DNA of 64,000 nucleotides from Nocardioides panzhihuensis (GCF_013408335.1 NZ_JACBZR010000001.1:2356001-2420000), one strand, 5' to 3'. Shown: positions 50,622 to 60,404, numbered from the stretch's first letter. The notes: a model not told the origin generated them from the letters alone. Numbers and translations are program-made.

Positions 50622-51983
50622 TTACATGCCGTCGATGAGCCGCTGGACCCGCTCGTCGTAGGCCTTCAGCGGGTCCTTGCAGAGCACGGTGCGCTGGGCC
50701 TGGTCGTTGAGCTTGAGGTGGACCCAGTCGACGGTGAAGTCGCGGCGGCGCTCCTGGGCCTTCTTGATGAACTCACCGCGCAGCCGCGCGCGGGTGGTCT
50801 GCGGGGGCACGGACTTGGCCTCGAAGATCTTCAGGTCCGTGGTGGCCCGCTTGACCGCACCCTTCTTCTCCAGCAGGTAGTAGAGGCCGCGGTTGCGGTG
50901 GATGTCGTGGTAGGCGAGGTCGAGCTGGGCGACCCGCGCATGGCCCAGCGGAAGGCCGTGCTTGGCGCGGTATCGATCGATCAGCTTCCACTTGATCACC
51001 CAGTCGATCTCGCGGTCGACCAAGGACAGGTCGTCAGACTCGATCGCCTTCAGCCCGCGCTCCCACAGATCGAGGGCGGCGAGCATGGTCGGGTCGGTGA
51101 TCTCACGGCGGTCGACGAACTCACGCGCCTTGCTCAGGTACTCGTTCTGGATGTCGAGGGCGCTGGCCTCGCGACCGTTGGCCAGCCGCACCTTGCGACG
51201 GCCGGTCAGGTCGTGGGCGATCTCGCGGATGGCCCGGATCGGGTTCTCCATCGTCATGTCACGCATGACGACGCCCTCCTCGATCATCCGCAGCACCAGG
51301 TGGCAGCTCGCGATCTTGAGCATCGTGGTGGTCTCGGACATGTTCGAGTCACCGACGATGACATGGAGTCGCCGGTACTTCTCGGCATCCGCGTGCGGCT
51401 CGTCGCGCGTGTTGATGATCGGTCGGGAGCGGGTGGTCGCACTGGAGACGCCCTCCCAGATGTGCTCGGCACGTTGCGAGACCGCGAACCCGGCCCCGCG
51501 CGGGGTGTGGGTGACCTTGCCGGCGCCGACGATGAGCTGGCGGGTCACCAGGAACGGGATGAGCACGTCGGCGAGCTTGGAGAACTCCCCCGCCCGGCTG
51601 ACCATGTAGTTCTCGTGGCACCCGTAGGAGTTGCCGGCCGAGTCGGTGTTGTTCTTGAAGAGATAGATGTCGCCGGCGATGCCCTCGTCGTGCAGCCGCT
51701 GCTCGGCATCGAGGAGCAGCCCCTCCAGGATCCGCTCCCCCGCCTTGTCGTGGGTGACGACCGAGGTCACGTCGTCACACTCGGGCGTGGCGTACTCGGG
51801 GTGGGAGCCGACGTCGAGATAGAGCCTCGCGCCGTTCCTGAGGAACACGTTCGAGCTGCGCCCCCAGCTCACCACCTTGCGGAAGAGGTAGCGGGCCACC
51901 TCGTCCGGGCTCAGCCGCCGCTGGCCGCGGAACGTGCAGGTCACGCCGTACTCGTTCTCGATGCCGAAGATGCGCCTGTCCAT
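50622..51983 (-). CDS. pafA: Pup--protein ligase PafA
   Basis: 453 residues. [13 protein letters not shown] at the N terminus carries the glutamate and Mg/ATP-site residues; [31 protein letters not shown] and the C-terminal [31 protein letters not shown] follow. It uses ATP to join the C-terminal Glu of Pup (generated from Gln by Dop) to lysines of target proteins. It is separated from prcA by the MerR/SulP/VOC/EamA group. Confidence 0.97.
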   Translation of the reverse strand: MDRRIFGIENEYGVTCTFRGQRRLSPDEVARYLFRKVVSWGRSSNVFLRNGARLYLDVGSHPEYATPECDDVTSVVTHDKAGERILEGLLLDAEQRLHDEGIAGDIYLFKNNTDSAGNSYGCHENYMVSRAGEFSKLADVLIPFLVTRQLIVGAGKVTHTPRGAGFAVSQRAEHIWEGVSSATTRSRPIINTRDEPHADAEKYRRLHVIVGDSNMSETTTMLKIASCHLVLRMIEEGVVMRDMTMENPIRAIREIAHDLTGRRKVRLANGREASALDIQNEYLSKAREFVDRREITDPTMLAALDLWERGLKAIESDDLSLVDREIDWVIKWKLIDRYRAKHGLPLGHARVAQLDLAYHDIHRNRGLYYLLEKKGAVKRATTDLKIFEAKSVPPQTTRARLRGEFIKKAQERRRDFTVDWVHLKLNDQAQRTVLCKDPLKAYDERVQRLIDGM

Positions 51984-52062
51984 ACTGAAACCCTAGACGG
52001 TCGACGGTCGCCCCGAAGCCGTTCAGCGCTACGACACGGCGGGTGGACCACCCTCCGGAACG

Positions 52063-52443
52063 TCAGCGCACCTCACGCTGCAGGATCGCGATGAACTCGT
52101 CGGCCATGGCGAGCTGCTGCTCGAGCTTCTGGCGGCGTACGCCTGCCTCGACCCGCAGCTCGACGAGCCGCTCACGCGCCTCGGGGGCCGCTGCCGGCCC
52201 CGCGATCTCGGGATCGGAGGCGCGCAGGGTCTCGATGTCGGCCATGGCCGCCTTCATCTGCTCGAGGCTGAAGCCGAGCGGCTTCATCCGCCGGATCACC
52301 AGGATCTTCTCGACGTCCTCCTCGGTGTAGAGCCGGAAGCCGCCCTCGCTGCGACCCGACGGCTTCAGCAGGCCGACCTCCTCCCAGTGCCGAAGGCTGC
52401 GCAGCGAGAGTTCGGTGCGTGTCGCCACCTCACCGATCTGCAT
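52063..52443 (-). CDS. MerR family transcriptional regulator
   Basis: 126 residues from ATG 52443, selected because GGAGGGA lies directly upstream; an earlier ATG at 52473 lacks such a site. Winged helix MQIGEVATRTELSLRSLRHWEEVGLLKPSGRSEGGFRLYTEEDVEKIL is standard MerR, with a coiled-coil dimerisation helix behind it. No Cys metal site is evident. It is divergent from the SulP gene. A perfect palindrome CTCACGTCCCGTGAG stands between the two and is the likely operator. Confidence 0.9.
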   Translation of the reverse strand: MQIGEVATRTELSLRSLRHWEEVGLLKPSGRSEGGFRLYTEEDVEKILVIRRMKPLGFSLEQMKAAMADIETLRASDPEIAGPAAAPEARERLVELRVEAGVRRQKLEQQLAMADEFIAILQREVR

Positions 52444-52507
52444 GGCTCCCTCCGGAGCTGCCCTGCGCGTCATGGTGCCCTTTCTCACAGCGTCGGCGAC
52501 GCCAACT

Positions 52508-52522
52508 CTCACGTCCCGTGAG
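52508..52522. promoter_or_regulatory. CTCACG-N3-CGTGAG palindrome between MerR and SulP genes
   Basis: CTCACGTCCCGTGAG is perfect apart from its three-base centre and sits just before a TACGGT hexamer (52525-52530) for the SulP gene, as expected for a MerR operator in the promoter spacer. The same half-sites recur at 38671-38685. Confidence 0.6.
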
Positions 52523-52579
52523 GGTACGGTCTTTCTGTCGCGTCCATCCTGCCAGTCCCGACCGATCGGACCCCTCTCA

Positions 52580-54088
52580 GTGCCTTCGACCCTGCCCGCC
52601 TCATCGCCGAGCGAGCCCACCGTGCGAGCCGCGCTGCGATCGCCGCGACTGCTGCGTACGGAGGTGCTGGCCGGCCTCGTCGTCGCGCTCGCGCTGATCC
52701 CGGAGGCGATCTCGTTCTCGATCATCGCCGGGGTCGACCCGCGGGTCGGGCTGTTCGCGTCGTTCACCATGGCCGTCGCGATCTCGTTCCTCGGTGGACG
52801 GCCGGCGATGATCTCGGCGGCCACCGGCGCGGTCGCGCTGGTGATCGCACCGGTGATGCGCGACCACGGCTACGACTACCTGATCGCGACCGTGCTGCTG
52901 GGCGGGCTGATCCAGGTCGTGCTGGCGCTGGTCGGCGTGGCCAGGCTGATGCGGTTCATCCCGCGCTCGGTGATGGTCGGCTTCGTCAACGCCCTCGCGA
53001 TCCTCATCTTCGAGGCGCAGATCGCCCACATGGTCGACGTCCCCTGGCTGGTCTACCCGATGATCGCCGTCGGCATCGCCGTCATCGTCGGCTTCCCACG
53101 GATCAACAAGGTGGTCCCGGCGCCGCTGGTCGCCATCGTCGCGCTCACCGCCTTCACCGTCGTCGGCGCGATCAACGTGCCCAACGTCGGCGACGAGGGC
53201 AAGCTGCCCGACAGCCTGCCGAGCTGGTTCATGCCCGACGTACCTCTCACTCTCGAGACGCTGCAGATCATCGCGCCGTACGCCGTCGGCCTGGCCCTGG
53301 TGGGGCTGCTCGAGTCGCTGATGACGGCCAAGCTCGTCGACGACATCACCGACACCCACTCCGACAAGACCCGCGAGGCACGCGGCCAGGGCATCGCGAA
53401 CATCGTCACCGGCTTCTTCGGCGGCATGGGCGGCTGCGCGATGATCGGCCAGACGATGATCAACGTGAAGGTCTCCGGGGCACGGACCCGTCTGTCCACC
53501 TTCCTCGCCGGTGTCTTCCTGCTCATCCTCGTCGTCGGGTTCGGCGACATCGTGGCGCTGATCCCGATGGCGGCCCTGGTCGCGGTGATGATCATGGTCT
53601 CGGTCGGCACCTTCGACTGGCACTCGATCCGCCCGGCCACGCTGCGCCGGATGCCGCGCTCGGAGACGGCGGTGATGGTCACGACCGTCGTGGTCACCGT
53701 CGCGACCCACAACCTCGCCATCGGTGTCGGCGTCGGCGTCCTGGTCGCGATGACGCTCTTCGCCCGCCGGGTCGCCCACCTGACCGAGACCGACCGCAAG
53801 CTGGTCGAGAGCGCCGACGGCCGGGTCACCGCCGTCTACCGGGTCACCGGTGAGCTCTTCTTCGCCTCCAGCAACGACCTCTACACCCAGTTCGAGTACG
53901 CCGAGGACCCCGACGACATCGTCATCGACCTCTCCGACTCCCACATCTGGGATGCCTCGACGGTCGCCGCGCTCGACGCGATCACCCACAAGTACGAGAC
54001 CAAGAACAAGTCCGTACGCATCATCGGCCTGAACCGGTCCAGCGCCGATCGCCACGAACGGCTCACCGGCCGGCTCAGCAGCCACTGA
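52580..54088 (+). CDS. SulP family anion transporter with STAS domain
   Basis: About 502 residues from a GTG at 52580; a GTG at 52622 is a shorter option and neither has a clear ribosome site. The transmembrane part shows LAGLVVALALIPEAISFSIIAGVDPRVGLFASF and the GFVNALAILIFEAQI segment of SulP proteins. The last 110 residues form a STAS domain (VTGELFFASSNDLYTQFEY, then DLSDSHIWDASTVAALDAI). It probably imports sulfate, bicarbonate or a similar anion with a cation; specificity is not deducible. Confidence 0.9.
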   Translation: MPSTLPASSPSEPTVRAALRSPRLLRTEVLAGLVVALALIPEAISFSIIAGVDPRVGLFASFTMAVAISFLGGRPAMISAATGAVALVIAPVMRDHGYDYLIATVLLGGLIQVVLALVGVARLMRFIPRSVMVGFVNALAILIFEAQIAHMVDVPWLVYPMIAVGIAVIVGFPRINKVVPAPLVAIVALTAFTVVGAINVPNVGDEGKLPDSLPSWFMPDVPLTLETLQIIAPYAVGLALVGLLESLMTAKLVDDITDTHSDKTREARGQGIANIVTGFFGGMGGCAMIGQTMINVKVSGARTRLSTFLAGVFLLILVVGFGDIVALIPMAALVAVMIMVSVGTFDWHSIRPATLRRMPRSETAVMVTTVVVTVATHNLAIGVGVGVLVAMTLFARRVAHLTETDRKLVESADGRVTAVYRVTGELFFASSNDLYTQFEYAEDPDDIVIDLSDSHIWDASTVAALDAITHKYETKNKSVRIIGLNRSSADRHERLTGRLSSH

Positions 54089-54207
54089 CCACAGCTGGCG
54101 ACATTCGCAGCGTCCACCATGTAGAGATCGGCTCGCCGGCCTCGTCTCCTCTCGAAAGCTCCGGTCAAGGGACTGAGCACTTTGAGCACTGGACGAGGAT
54201 GGCAGTC

Positions 54208-54648
54208 ATGACACATCAGTTGCGGTTCGACCACATCGGTATCACCGTCGCCGACATCGAGCGGGCCGCGGAGTTCTTCGTCGGCCTGGGCCTGGAGATC
54301 GAGGGACGTGGTCTCGTCGAGGGCGAGTTCATCGACACCGTCTGCGGGATCCCGGACTCGCGCTGCGAGATCGTGATGCTACGACCGCCGGGCGGCGAGA
54401 CCGCGCTCGAGCTGGCCCGGTTCGTACGCCCCGACCACGTGCCCGGCTCGCCCGAGGCGATGGCCAACGAGCTGGGTCTGCGCAACGTCTGCTTCGAGGT
54501 CGACGACCTGGACGTGGTCCTCGAGCGGGTGGCTGCGGACGGCTATGGCCTCGTCGGAGGCGTCGGCGTCTACGAGGACACCGTGCGGATGGCGTACGTG
54601 CGCGGCCCCGAGGGCATCGTCGTCTCGCTCACGGACCGGATCGGCTGA
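54208..54648 (+). CDS. VOC family (glyoxalase/dioxygenase-fold) protein
   Basis: 146 residues from ATG 54208, with GAGG nine bases upstream; an ATG at 54199 is possible. Two beta-alpha-beta-beta-beta modules: FDHIGITVADIERAAEFFVGLGLEIEG opens the first and NVCFEVDDLDVVLERVAADGY the second. His and Glu at the usual metal positions (FDHIG and the terminal MAYVRGPEGIVVSL) suggest a metal enzyme; the substrate is unknown. Confidence 0.85.
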   Translation: MTHQLRFDHIGITVADIERAAEFFVGLGLEIEGRGLVEGEFIDTVCGIPDSRCEIVMLRPPGGETALELARFVRPDHVPGSPEAMANELGLRNVCFEVDDLDVVLERVAADGYGLVGGVGVYEDTVRMAYVRGPEGIVVSLTDRIG

Positions 54649-54709
54649 CACAGGGCGTCGCACCGAGACAGGAGGGTCCGGGTCTCGGGCGTGTGCCACA
54701 CTTCGAGCC

Positions 54710-54754
54710 ATGACTTCGAAGCACCTCGGCCTGCTTCCGCCGCCGGTCGCCTGA
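54710..54754 (+). CDS. 14-residue leader peptide before the EamA gene
   Basis: A complete 15-codon frame encoding MTSKHLGLLPPPVA. Three consecutive prolines and a Leu-rich middle are the sort of sequence that slows ribosomes. There is no Shine-Dalgarno site close to the ATG, so it may be leaderless. It ends inside the first of three hairpins that lead to the transporter start at 54858, an arrangement typical of ribosome-mediated attenuation. Confidence 0.5.
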   Translation: MTSKHLGLLPPPVA

Positions 54755-54850
54755 CCGGAGCGGCCTCGCCGATCTGCCGCTGAGAGCGCGGATCGGCTCT
54801 CTTTGGCGTGCTCCAGACGCTGCCCTGTCGTCTTCTCGAACCTGGAGCAC
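54743..54850 (+). promoter_or_regulatory. Attenuator-like hairpin set upstream of EamA
   Basis: Hairpin 1 pairs 54743-54748 with 54753-54758 and overlaps the leader stop. Hairpin 2 pairs GCCGATC (54768-54774) with GATCGGC (54791-54797) and is followed by TCTCTTT, like an intrinsic terminator. Hairpin 3 pairs GTGCTCCAG (54808-54816) with CTGGAGCAC (54842-54850) and hides the GGAG of the transporter. Ribosome stalling on the leader could rearrange them. Confidence 0.5.
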
Positions 54851-54857
54851 CTCTTCG

Positions 54858-55727
54858 ATGTCCTCTCTCTCCGCCCGTCTCGGGCTCGTTCAGATCTGTC
54901 TCGCCGGGGTCCTATGGGGCACCGGCGGCCTCGTCCTCCAGATCGTCCGCGCGATCACGCCGATGTCGGTGCTCACGGTGAGCGCCTACCGCATGCTGAT
55001 CGCCGCGGTCGTGCTGCTCGCCGTCCTTGCCGTCATCGGCCGCTTGAGCGACCTTCGCCTCGACCTCCGCACGGTGGTCGTCGGTGTCGCGACCGGTCTC
55101 TACCAAGCGCTCTACTTCGCCTCCGTGGTCGCCGTCGGAGTGACCGTGTCCACCGTCGTCAGCCTCGGGATCGCTCCGGCGCTCCTGCTGGCCGGCGAGG
55201 CCATCGCGTCACGTCAGCGGCCGACCGGTCGGCAGCTCGTGGTGCTGGCGACGGCGTTGACCGGGCTGGTCCTGGCCTCGGCGTACGCCGGCAGCGGCGC
55301 CGGCGGCGACCGGCCGGTGACCGGGATCCTGCTCGCGATCGCGTCCGGATCTGCGTACGCGCTCACCACTGCGATCGGGCGCCCGCTCGTTCAGCAGCGC
55401 AGCCCACTGTTGGTGACCGCCGGTGCGACCGGCGTCGGGGCCGTCTTCCTAACCCCGTTGGCGCTGCTCGGCGGCGGGCCGCTCGGCTCGTCCTCGGTGA
55501 CGGTGTGGGCGTGGCTGGTCTACCTGGGCGTGGCGACGATGGCGCTGGCGTACGGCCTGCTCTACGCCGGGCTGCGCACCACGCGCAGCAGCGCGGCCAC
55601 CGTGGCCAGCCTGATGGAGCCGGTCGCCGCCTCAGTGGCTGCCGCAGCGGTCCTCGGCGAGCGCCTCGCCGCACCGGCGGTCGCCGGGGTGGTGCTGATC
55701 CTGGTCGCCGTCGCCGGTCTGGCCTAG
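54858..55727 (+). CDS. EamA/DMT-family transporter
   Basis: 289 residues with ten hydrophobic helices in two repeated halves of five, the EamA duplication. The N-terminal half begins LVQICLAGVLWGTGGLVLQIV. Members export metabolites, amino acids or drugs. The elaborate leader upstream suggests induction by a translation inhibitor or by starvation for an amino acid; the substrate is unknown. It is followed by a strong terminator shared with prcA. Confidence 0.85.
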   Translation: MSSLSARLGLVQICLAGVLWGTGGLVLQIVRAITPMSVLTVSAYRMLIAAVVLLAVLAVIGRLSDLRLDLRTVVVGVATGLYQALYFASVVAVGVTVSTVVSLGIAPALLLAGEAIASRQRPTGRQLVVLATALTGLVLASAYAGSGAGGDRPVTGILLAIASGSAYALTTAIGRPLVQQRSPLLVTAGATGVGAVFLTPLALLGGGPLGSSSVTVWAWLVYLGVATMALAYGLLYAGLRTTRSSAATVASLMEPVAASVAAAAVLGERLAAPAVAGVVLILVAVAGLA

Positions 55728-55750
55728 GCCCTAGATCGGACACGGAGCGA

Positions 55751-55798
55751 AGCCGGGGAGTCTCAGGCGCACCCGGTGCGTCTGAGACTCCCCGGCTT
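55751..55798. terminator. Strong bidirectional terminator between EamA and prcA
   Basis: The arms 55751-55773 and 55776-55798 form a 23-base stem with one mismatch and a two-base centre. It lies between convergent genes. Confidence 0.9.
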
Positions 55799-55804
55799 CT
55801 GGGC

Positions 55805-56683
55805 TCAGTCGAGCGGCGGGGCGATCGGCGGCTCGCCGTCGTCCTCGGCGGGTGGCGCCAGGGGCGAGTCTGCGACCGGCTTCTCGGCAGACTTGTCGCC
55901 AGCGTTCTCGCCGGCCTTCTCGACGGTCTTCTCGGCGGGCGCCTCGACAGCGGCCGGCTTCGCCTCCTCGACCTGCGGCTTCGTGGTCACCGAGCTGAGG
56001 ATCTCGACGAGCGTCGCCGGCCGGATCCTGCGGAACTTCCGCGGCTGGGTGCGGTTGCGGTCGAGGACCGCGACCTCGAGGTCCTTGGCGGCGATCTCAC
56101 GATCGTCGGTGTCGGTGTGGCCCAGCGCGGCGACAGCCAGCCTGATGGCGTCCTCGAGCGTGGCGCCCTGGGTGTAGCGCTCCTTGAGGTAGCCCCCGAC
56201 GGACTCGGCGGCACCGCCGATGGCGGCGAAACCGTGCTCGTCGACGACCTGGCCGTCGTAGGTGAGCCGGTAGAGCTGGTCGTCCTCGGCGGAGTCGCCG
56301 ATCTCGCCGACGAAGAGCTCAACCTCGTAGGGCTTCTCTCCACCGGAGGAGAAGATCGTGCCGAGGGTCTGGGCGTAGGCGTTGGCGAGTCCGCGGCCGG
56401 TGACGTCACGCCGGTCGTAGGCGTAGCCGCGCATGTCGGCCAGCCGCACGCCGGCGATGCGGAGGTTCTCGAACTCGTTGTAGCGACCGACCGCTGCGAA
56501 GGCGATCCGGTCATAGATCTCGCTCACCTTGTGCAGCGCGGCCGAAGGGTTCTCGGAGGCGAAGACGATGCCGTCGGCGTACTGCAGCGAGACCAGGGCC
56601 CGGCCCCGGGCGATGCCCTTGCGCGCGAAGTCCGCGCGGTCGCGCATCAGCTGCTCAGGGCTCACATAGAAGGGTGTGCTCAT
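55805..56683 (-). CDS. prcA: 20S proteasome alpha subunit
   Basis: 292 residues. [43 protein letters not shown] at the N terminus and the [17 protein letters not shown] core are typical of actinobacterial PrcA. The C-terminal 60 residues are an Ala/Glu/Pro-rich tail longer than in mycobacteria. It forms the outer rings that gate entry to the core. The start codon overlaps the stop of a 27-codon leader ORF located between it and prcB. Confidence 0.95.
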   Translation of the reverse strand: MSTPFYVSPEQLMRDRADFARKGIARGRALVSLQYADGIVFASENPSAALHKVSEIYDRIAFAAVGRYNEFENLRIAGVRLADMRGYAYDRRDVTGRGLANAYAQTLGTIFSSGGEKPYEVELFVGEIGDSAEDDQLYRLTYDGQVVDEHGFAAIGGAAESVGGYLKERYTQGATLEDAIRLAVAALGHTDTDDREIAAKDLEVAVLDRNRTQPRKFRRIRPATLVEILSSVTTKPQVEEAKPAAVEAPAEKTVEKAGENAGDKSAEKPVADSPLAPPAEDDGEPPIAPPLD

Positions 56684-56763
56684 CGACGGCCTCGCTTCGC
56701 TCGTGCCGCCGAAGAGACTGGCTCATGGCGGTGTTGAATTGTTCGCTCGCTACGCTCGCTCAC
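56680..56763 (-). CDS. 27-residue leader ORF (MSER family, divergent copy E) between prcB and prcA
   Basis: The GTG overlaps the prcB stop and the TGA overlaps the prcA ATG. The product starts VSERSERT and has a basic end (RAKRGRR) instead of the TEAAA tail, so only the first codons and the length (27 residues) match copies A-D. GAGG lies six bases before the prcA ATG within this ORF. It may be a divergent member or an independent coupling ORF. Confidence 0.45.
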   Translation of the reverse strand: MSERSERTIQHRHEPVSSAARAKRGRR

Positions 56764-57593
56764 TTGGCCTCCAGCTCGGCGATGGGACCGTCGGGCCGCT
56801 GGAGCCTCCCGGCGATGACGTTCTCGGCCACGGCCGCGACCTCGGCGTCGGGCAGCGTGCGCCCGCCGTCGGCGGTGATCACGTGGACCAGGGGGAACAG
56901 TCGGCGTGACAGATCCGGGCCACCGGTGGCCGAGTCGTCGTCGGCCGCGTCGTAGAGGGCCTGGATCAGGACGGCGACCAGGCCGGCCTCGTCGAGGTCG
57001 GGCCGGTAGAGCTTCTTGAGCGAGCCCTTGGCGAACAGCGATCCCGATCCGACGCCGGTGTATCCGGTCTGCTCGAAGCGGCCGCCGGTCGGGTCGTACC
57101 CATAGATCCTCCCCTTCTCGGCGTCAGGGTCGAAGCCGACGAAGAGAGGCACGACGACAAGGCCCTGCATCGCCATCGCGAGGTTGCCGCGGACCAGAGC
57201 GGAGAGCCGGCTCGCCTTGCCCTCGATCGAGAGCGTGGTGCCCTCGATCTTCTCGTAGTGCTCGAGCTCGGTCTGGAAGAGCTTGACCAGCTCGACCGCG
57301 ATCCCCGCGGAGCCGGCGATGCCGACCGCGGAGTATTCATCGGACGGGAAGACCTTGCGCATGTCGCGCTCGGCGATCAGGTTGCCCTGCGTGGCCCGCC
57401 GGTCACCGGCGATGATCACACCGCCGGGGAAGGTGGCCGCGACGATCGTGGTGCCGTGCGGCGCGATGTCGCTCAGGTTGCCCGGAACACCGTCGTGTCG
57501 CGGGAGCAGCTCTGGGGACTGCGCCGTCAAGAAATCGGCAAAGGACGAGGTGCCCGGCGTCATGAAGGCGGCCGGGATACGGGATTCCGACAT
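56760..57593 (-). CDS. prcB: 20S proteasome beta subunit
   Basis: 277 residues with a propeptide ending HG and the catalytic Thr48 at the start of [49 protein letters not shown] and [14 protein letters not shown] are family blocks. Autocleavage after Gly47 exposes the nucleophilic Thr. It lies three bases after pup, and prcA follows beyond the leader ORF. Confidence 0.97.
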   Translation of the reverse strand: MSESRIPAAFMTPGTSSFADFLTAQSPELLPRHDGVPGNLSDIAPHGTTIVAATFPGGVIIAGDRRATQGNLIAERDMRKVFPSDEYSAVGIAGSAGIAVELVKLFQTELEHYEKIEGTTLSIEGKASRLSALVRGNLAMAMQGLVVVPLFVGFDPDAEKGRIYGYDPTGGRFEQTGYTGVGSGSLFAKGSLKKLYRPDLDEAGLVAVLIQALYDAADDDSATGGPDLSRRLFPLVHVITADGGRTLPDAEVAAVAENVIAGRLQRPDGPIAELEAK

Positions 57594-57596
57594 CTA

Positions 57597-57794
57597 CTAC
57601 TGTCCGCCCTTCTGGATGAAGGACTTCACGAAGTCCTCGGCGTTGGTCTCCAGGACGTCGTCGATCTCGTCCAGGATGTCGTCGACGTCGGAGTCGAGCG
57701 CTTCCCTGCGCTCATTCACATCGGTCTCGGGCGCGGTCTCGACGGACTCCTCCGTCTCGGAGGACTTCTTCGGCTGCTTCTGCTCCTGTGCCAT
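57597..57794 (-). CDS. pup: Prokaryotic ubiquitin-like protein Pup
   Basis: 65 residues, disordered and acidic, ending FVKSFIQKGGQ. The C-terminal Gln must be deamidated by Dop before PafA can attach Pup to proteins. The central DVDDILDEIDDVLE helix is the proteasome-ATPase binding region. The gap of 117 bases to dop shows no gene. Confidence 0.97.
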   Translation of the reverse strand: MAQEQKQPKKSSETEESVETAPETDVNERREALDSDVDDILDEIDDVLETNAEDFVKSFIQKGGQ

Positions 57795-57911
57795 GTCTTC
57801 AACCTATCCACTCGCACCGACAAACCTGAGGAAACAATGCCCGATTTCGCTACGGGAGGAAGCAGAAGTCGTCGGTTGGACCGTGAGGTGGCACGAGTCG
57901 CGATCGACGGG

Positions 57912-59423
57912 TCAGGAACCGGTCAGTCGGTTGAACAGATCGAGGGCGGTCTCGGAGGAGTCGAGCAGGCCACCGACGTGCTTCTTGGTGCCGCGCAACG
58001 GGTCGATCGTCGGCACCCGCTGCAGCGACTCGCGACCGGGCAGGTCGAAGATGACCGAGTCCCAGCTGGCCGCGGCGACGTTCTCGGAGTACTTCTCCAG
58101 GCAGCGGCCGCGGAAGTAGGCCCGCGTGTCGGTCGGCGGCTCGTGCATCGCCTTCTCCACCAGGTCGTCGGTGAGCAGGCGCTCGATCCGGCCGGAGCGG
58201 ACCAGCCGCTGGTAGAGGCCCTTCTCGGGGCGGATGTCGGCGTACTGCAGGTCGATCAGGTGGAGCTTGGGGTCGTCCCACTCCAGGGAGTCGCGATCGC
58301 GGTAGCCGAGCAGGAGCTTGTACTTCGCCACCCAGTCGAGCTCGGTGGCGCACTCCATCGGGTCGCGCTCGAGGCGGTCGAGCACCGACTCCCAGCGCTC
58401 CAGGACGTTCTTCGTCTGATAGTCCGCATCCGAGCCGTAGCGCTCCTCGACGAACTTCTTGGCCAGGTCCAGATACTCCATCTGCAGCTGGACACCGGTC
58501 AGCTTGCGACCGTCCTTGAGGGTGATCAGCGTCTTCAGGGTCGGGTCGTGGGAGACCGCGCGGAGTGCCGAGACCGGCCCGTCGACACTGAGATCGCGGG
58601 TGATGTAGCCGTCCTCGATCATGGCGAGCACCAGCGACGTACTCCCGACCTTGAGGTAGGTCGAGACCTCGGCCAGGTTGGCGTCGCCGAGGATCACGTG
58701 GAGCCTGCGGTATTTCTCCGGGTCCGCGTGGGGCTCGTCGCGGGTGTTGATGATCGGCCGCTTGAGGGTGGTCTCCAAGCCGACCTCGACCTCGAAGAAG
58801 TCGGCGCGCTGGGAGATCTGGAAGCCGTGCTTGGGGCGCTCCTGGCCGATCCCGACCCGCCCGGCGCCGGCGAAGACCTGCCGGGAGACGAAGAACGGGA
58901 TCAGATGCTTGACGATGTCGGCGAACGCGGTGCTCCTGCGCATGAGGTAGTTCTCGTGCGCGCCGTAGGAGACGCCCTTGTTGTCGGTGTTGTTCTTGTA
59001 GAGGTGGATCTGCGGGTTGCCCGGCAGCCGCGCAGCCGCGCGGGAGGCGTCCAGCATCACCTGCTCACCGGCCTTGTCCCAGCGCACCGCGTCGAGGGGG
59101 TTGGTCACCTCGGGGCAGGAGAACTCCGGATGGGCGTGGTCGACGTAGAGCCGGGCGCCGTTGGTGAGGATGACGTTGGCCAGCCCGAGATCCTCGTCGG
59201 TGAGCTGGCTGGGGTCGGCCACCTGCCGCGACATGTCGAAGCCGCGCGCGTCGCGCAGCGGTGACTCCTCCTCGAAGTCCCAGCGCGCTCTTCTCGCCTT
59301 GAGAGTCGAGGTCGCGTACGCATTGACGACCTGCGAGGACGCCACCATCGGGTTGGCCTGGGGCTGTCCGGCCACGGAAATTCCGTATTCGACCTCCGTG
59401 CCCATCACCCGTCGTACGCTCAT
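57912..59423 (-). CDS. dop: Pup deamidase/depupylase Dop
   Basis: 503 residues. [13 protein letters not shown] at the N terminus, [20 protein letters not shown] and [13 protein letters not shown] are shared with PafA, while the longer Dop-specific insertion follows residue 40. It deamidates the C-terminal Gln of Pup and removes Pup from substrates. The start overlaps the stop of leader ORF D. No proteasomal ATPase (ARC/Mpa) gene lies upstream in this window, where it is often found. Confidence 0.97.
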   Translation of the reverse strand: MSVRRVMGTEVEYGISVAGQPQANPMVASSQVVNAYATSTLKARRARWDFEEESPLRDARGFDMSRQVADPSQLTDEDLGLANVILTNGARLYVDHAHPEFSCPEVTNPLDAVRWDKAGEQVMLDASRAAARLPGNPQIHLYKNNTDNKGVSYGAHENYLMRRSTAFADIVKHLIPFFVSRQVFAGAGRVGIGQERPKHGFQISQRADFFEVEVGLETTLKRPIINTRDEPHADPEKYRRLHVILGDANLAEVSTYLKVGSTSLVLAMIEDGYITRDLSVDGPVSALRAVSHDPTLKTLITLKDGRKLTGVQLQMEYLDLAKKFVEERYGSDADYQTKNVLERWESVLDRLERDPMECATELDWVAKYKLLLGYRDRDSLEWDDPKLHLIDLQYADIRPEKGLYQRLVRSGRIERLLTDDLVEKAMHEPPTDTRAYFRGRCLEKYSENVAAASWDSVIFDLPGRESLQRVPTIDPLRGTKKHVGGLLDSSETALDLFNRLTGS

Positions 59424-59503
59424 ACCGCCGCCTCCGTCAGGACCCGCAAATCGTACGGATGCGGCGGCATGAGATTGATTGTCGCTCGCTGACGCTCGCT
59501 CAT
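59420..59503 (-). CDS. 27-residue leader ORF (MSER family, copy D) before dop
   Basis: It begins MSERQRAT, contains MPPHPYD and ends TEAAV; the TGA overlaps the dop ATG. The arms 59424-59437 and 59455-59468 form a hairpin with two mismatches that covers the GGAGG of dop. It has no overlapping upstream gene and opens the dop-pup-prcBA series. Confidence 0.55.
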   Translation of the reverse strand: MSERQRATINLMPPHPYDLRVLTEAAV

Positions 59504-59609
59504 GCCTGCAAGGCTACCGGCCGGGTGCGTGAAGCCACGTGAGCATCCACTCGCCGCGCTGAGGTCGGCGGCAGTTGTTCGGCTGGACGGAACCAGGAGG
59601 ATCCCGCAC

Positions 59610-59768
59610 GTGAGACGCTACGCTTGGTGGTACGGCGCCGGAACGGCCGTCCTCGCGATGCTGGTGCTGTGGCCGCTCGCCGCGGCCGCGGTCTCGGAAC
59701 GCACCGGCGAGACCGTCGCCGAACGTGGTGGCGGAGGCGGCGGAGACGGCCGAGGCGGGTCATGGTGA
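59610..59768 (+). CDS. Small single-pass membrane protein
   Basis: 52 residues from a GTG with AGGAGG about ten bases upstream. One transmembrane helix (GAGTAVLAMLVLWPLAAAAV) and a glycine-rich tail. A longer frame from 59502 would start inside leader ORF D on the other strand and is less likely. It lies 9 bases before the GNAT gene. Function unknown. Confidence 0.45.
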   Translation: MRRYAWWYGAGTAVLAMLVLWPLAAAAVSERTGETVAERGGGGGGDGRGGSW

Positions 59769-59777
59769 GGTTGGACC

Positions 59778-60404
59778 ATGGGCACTCCTGAGATCCGGCG
59801 GGCGACCGCCGACGACCTCGACGATCTCTTCTCGATCTGTCTGCTGACCGGCGCCTCGGGCGAGGACGCCACCGAGTTCTACGACGACCCTCGGTTGCCG
59901 GGAAACATCTACGCGGCTCCATACATCGTGCTCCGTCTCGGCCTCGGCTTCGTCGCGGTCGACTCCGAGGGCGTGGTGGGATACGTCGTCGGCACCCCGT
60001 TCACCCGTGCCTACGAGCTGGAGTGCGAGGAGGACTGGTGGCCCGCCCTGCGCGTGGTCAACCCCGACCCCGGACCCGACCACGACCCCAACGACTGGAA
60101 CGCCCGGCTCCGCTCCTTGATCCACCGGCCGGTGCGGACGCCGGGCGAGCTGTTGAGCGAGTTCCCGGCCCACCTCCACATCAACCTGCTCCCCCGCGCC
60201 CAGGGCCAGGGCGTCGGCAAGGAGCTGATCGGGATGATGCTCGGCTCCTTCCACGTCGCGGGCGTACGCGGCGCCCACCTCGGCGTCAGCACTGCCAACA
60301 CCCGCGCGATCGGGTTCTACCAGCGCCTGGGGTTCACGACGATCGCCGAGACCGAGAGCACGCTGCTCCTCGGGGTCCAATGGACCGGCGAGATGGAAGA
60401 GTGA
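59778..60404 (+). CDS. GNAT family N-acetyltransferase
   Basis: 208 residues. The acetyl-CoA loop is in motif A: LHINLLPRAQGQGVGKELIGMML (Q/RxxGxG/A). The C-terminal NTRAIGFYQRLGFTTIAE block is the usual motif B. An insertion of about 40 residues with many Pro/Asp lies in the middle, as in O-GlcNAcase-associated GNATs. Acceptor unknown. Confidence 0.9.
   Translation: MGTPEIRRATADDLDDLFSICLLTGASGEDATEFYDDPRLPGNIYAAPYIVLRLGLGFVAVDSEGVVGYVVGTPFTRAYELECEEDWWPALRVVNPDPGPDHDPNDWNARLRSLIHRPVRTPGELLSEFPAHLHINLLPRAQGQGVGKELIGMMLGSFHVAGVRGAHLGVSTANTRAIGFYQRLGFTTIAETESTLLLGVQWTGEMEE

Noticed and set aside
57258..59264. 668-codon plus-strand open frame opposite prcB, pup and dop
   Set aside because: It spans three well-supported genes on the other strand and is a codon-bias shadow.
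59502..59609. Longer N terminus for the small membrane protein before the GNAT gene
   Set aside because: It would begin inside leader ORF D on the opposite strand and lacks a ribosome site; the GTG at 59610 has AGGAGG upstream.
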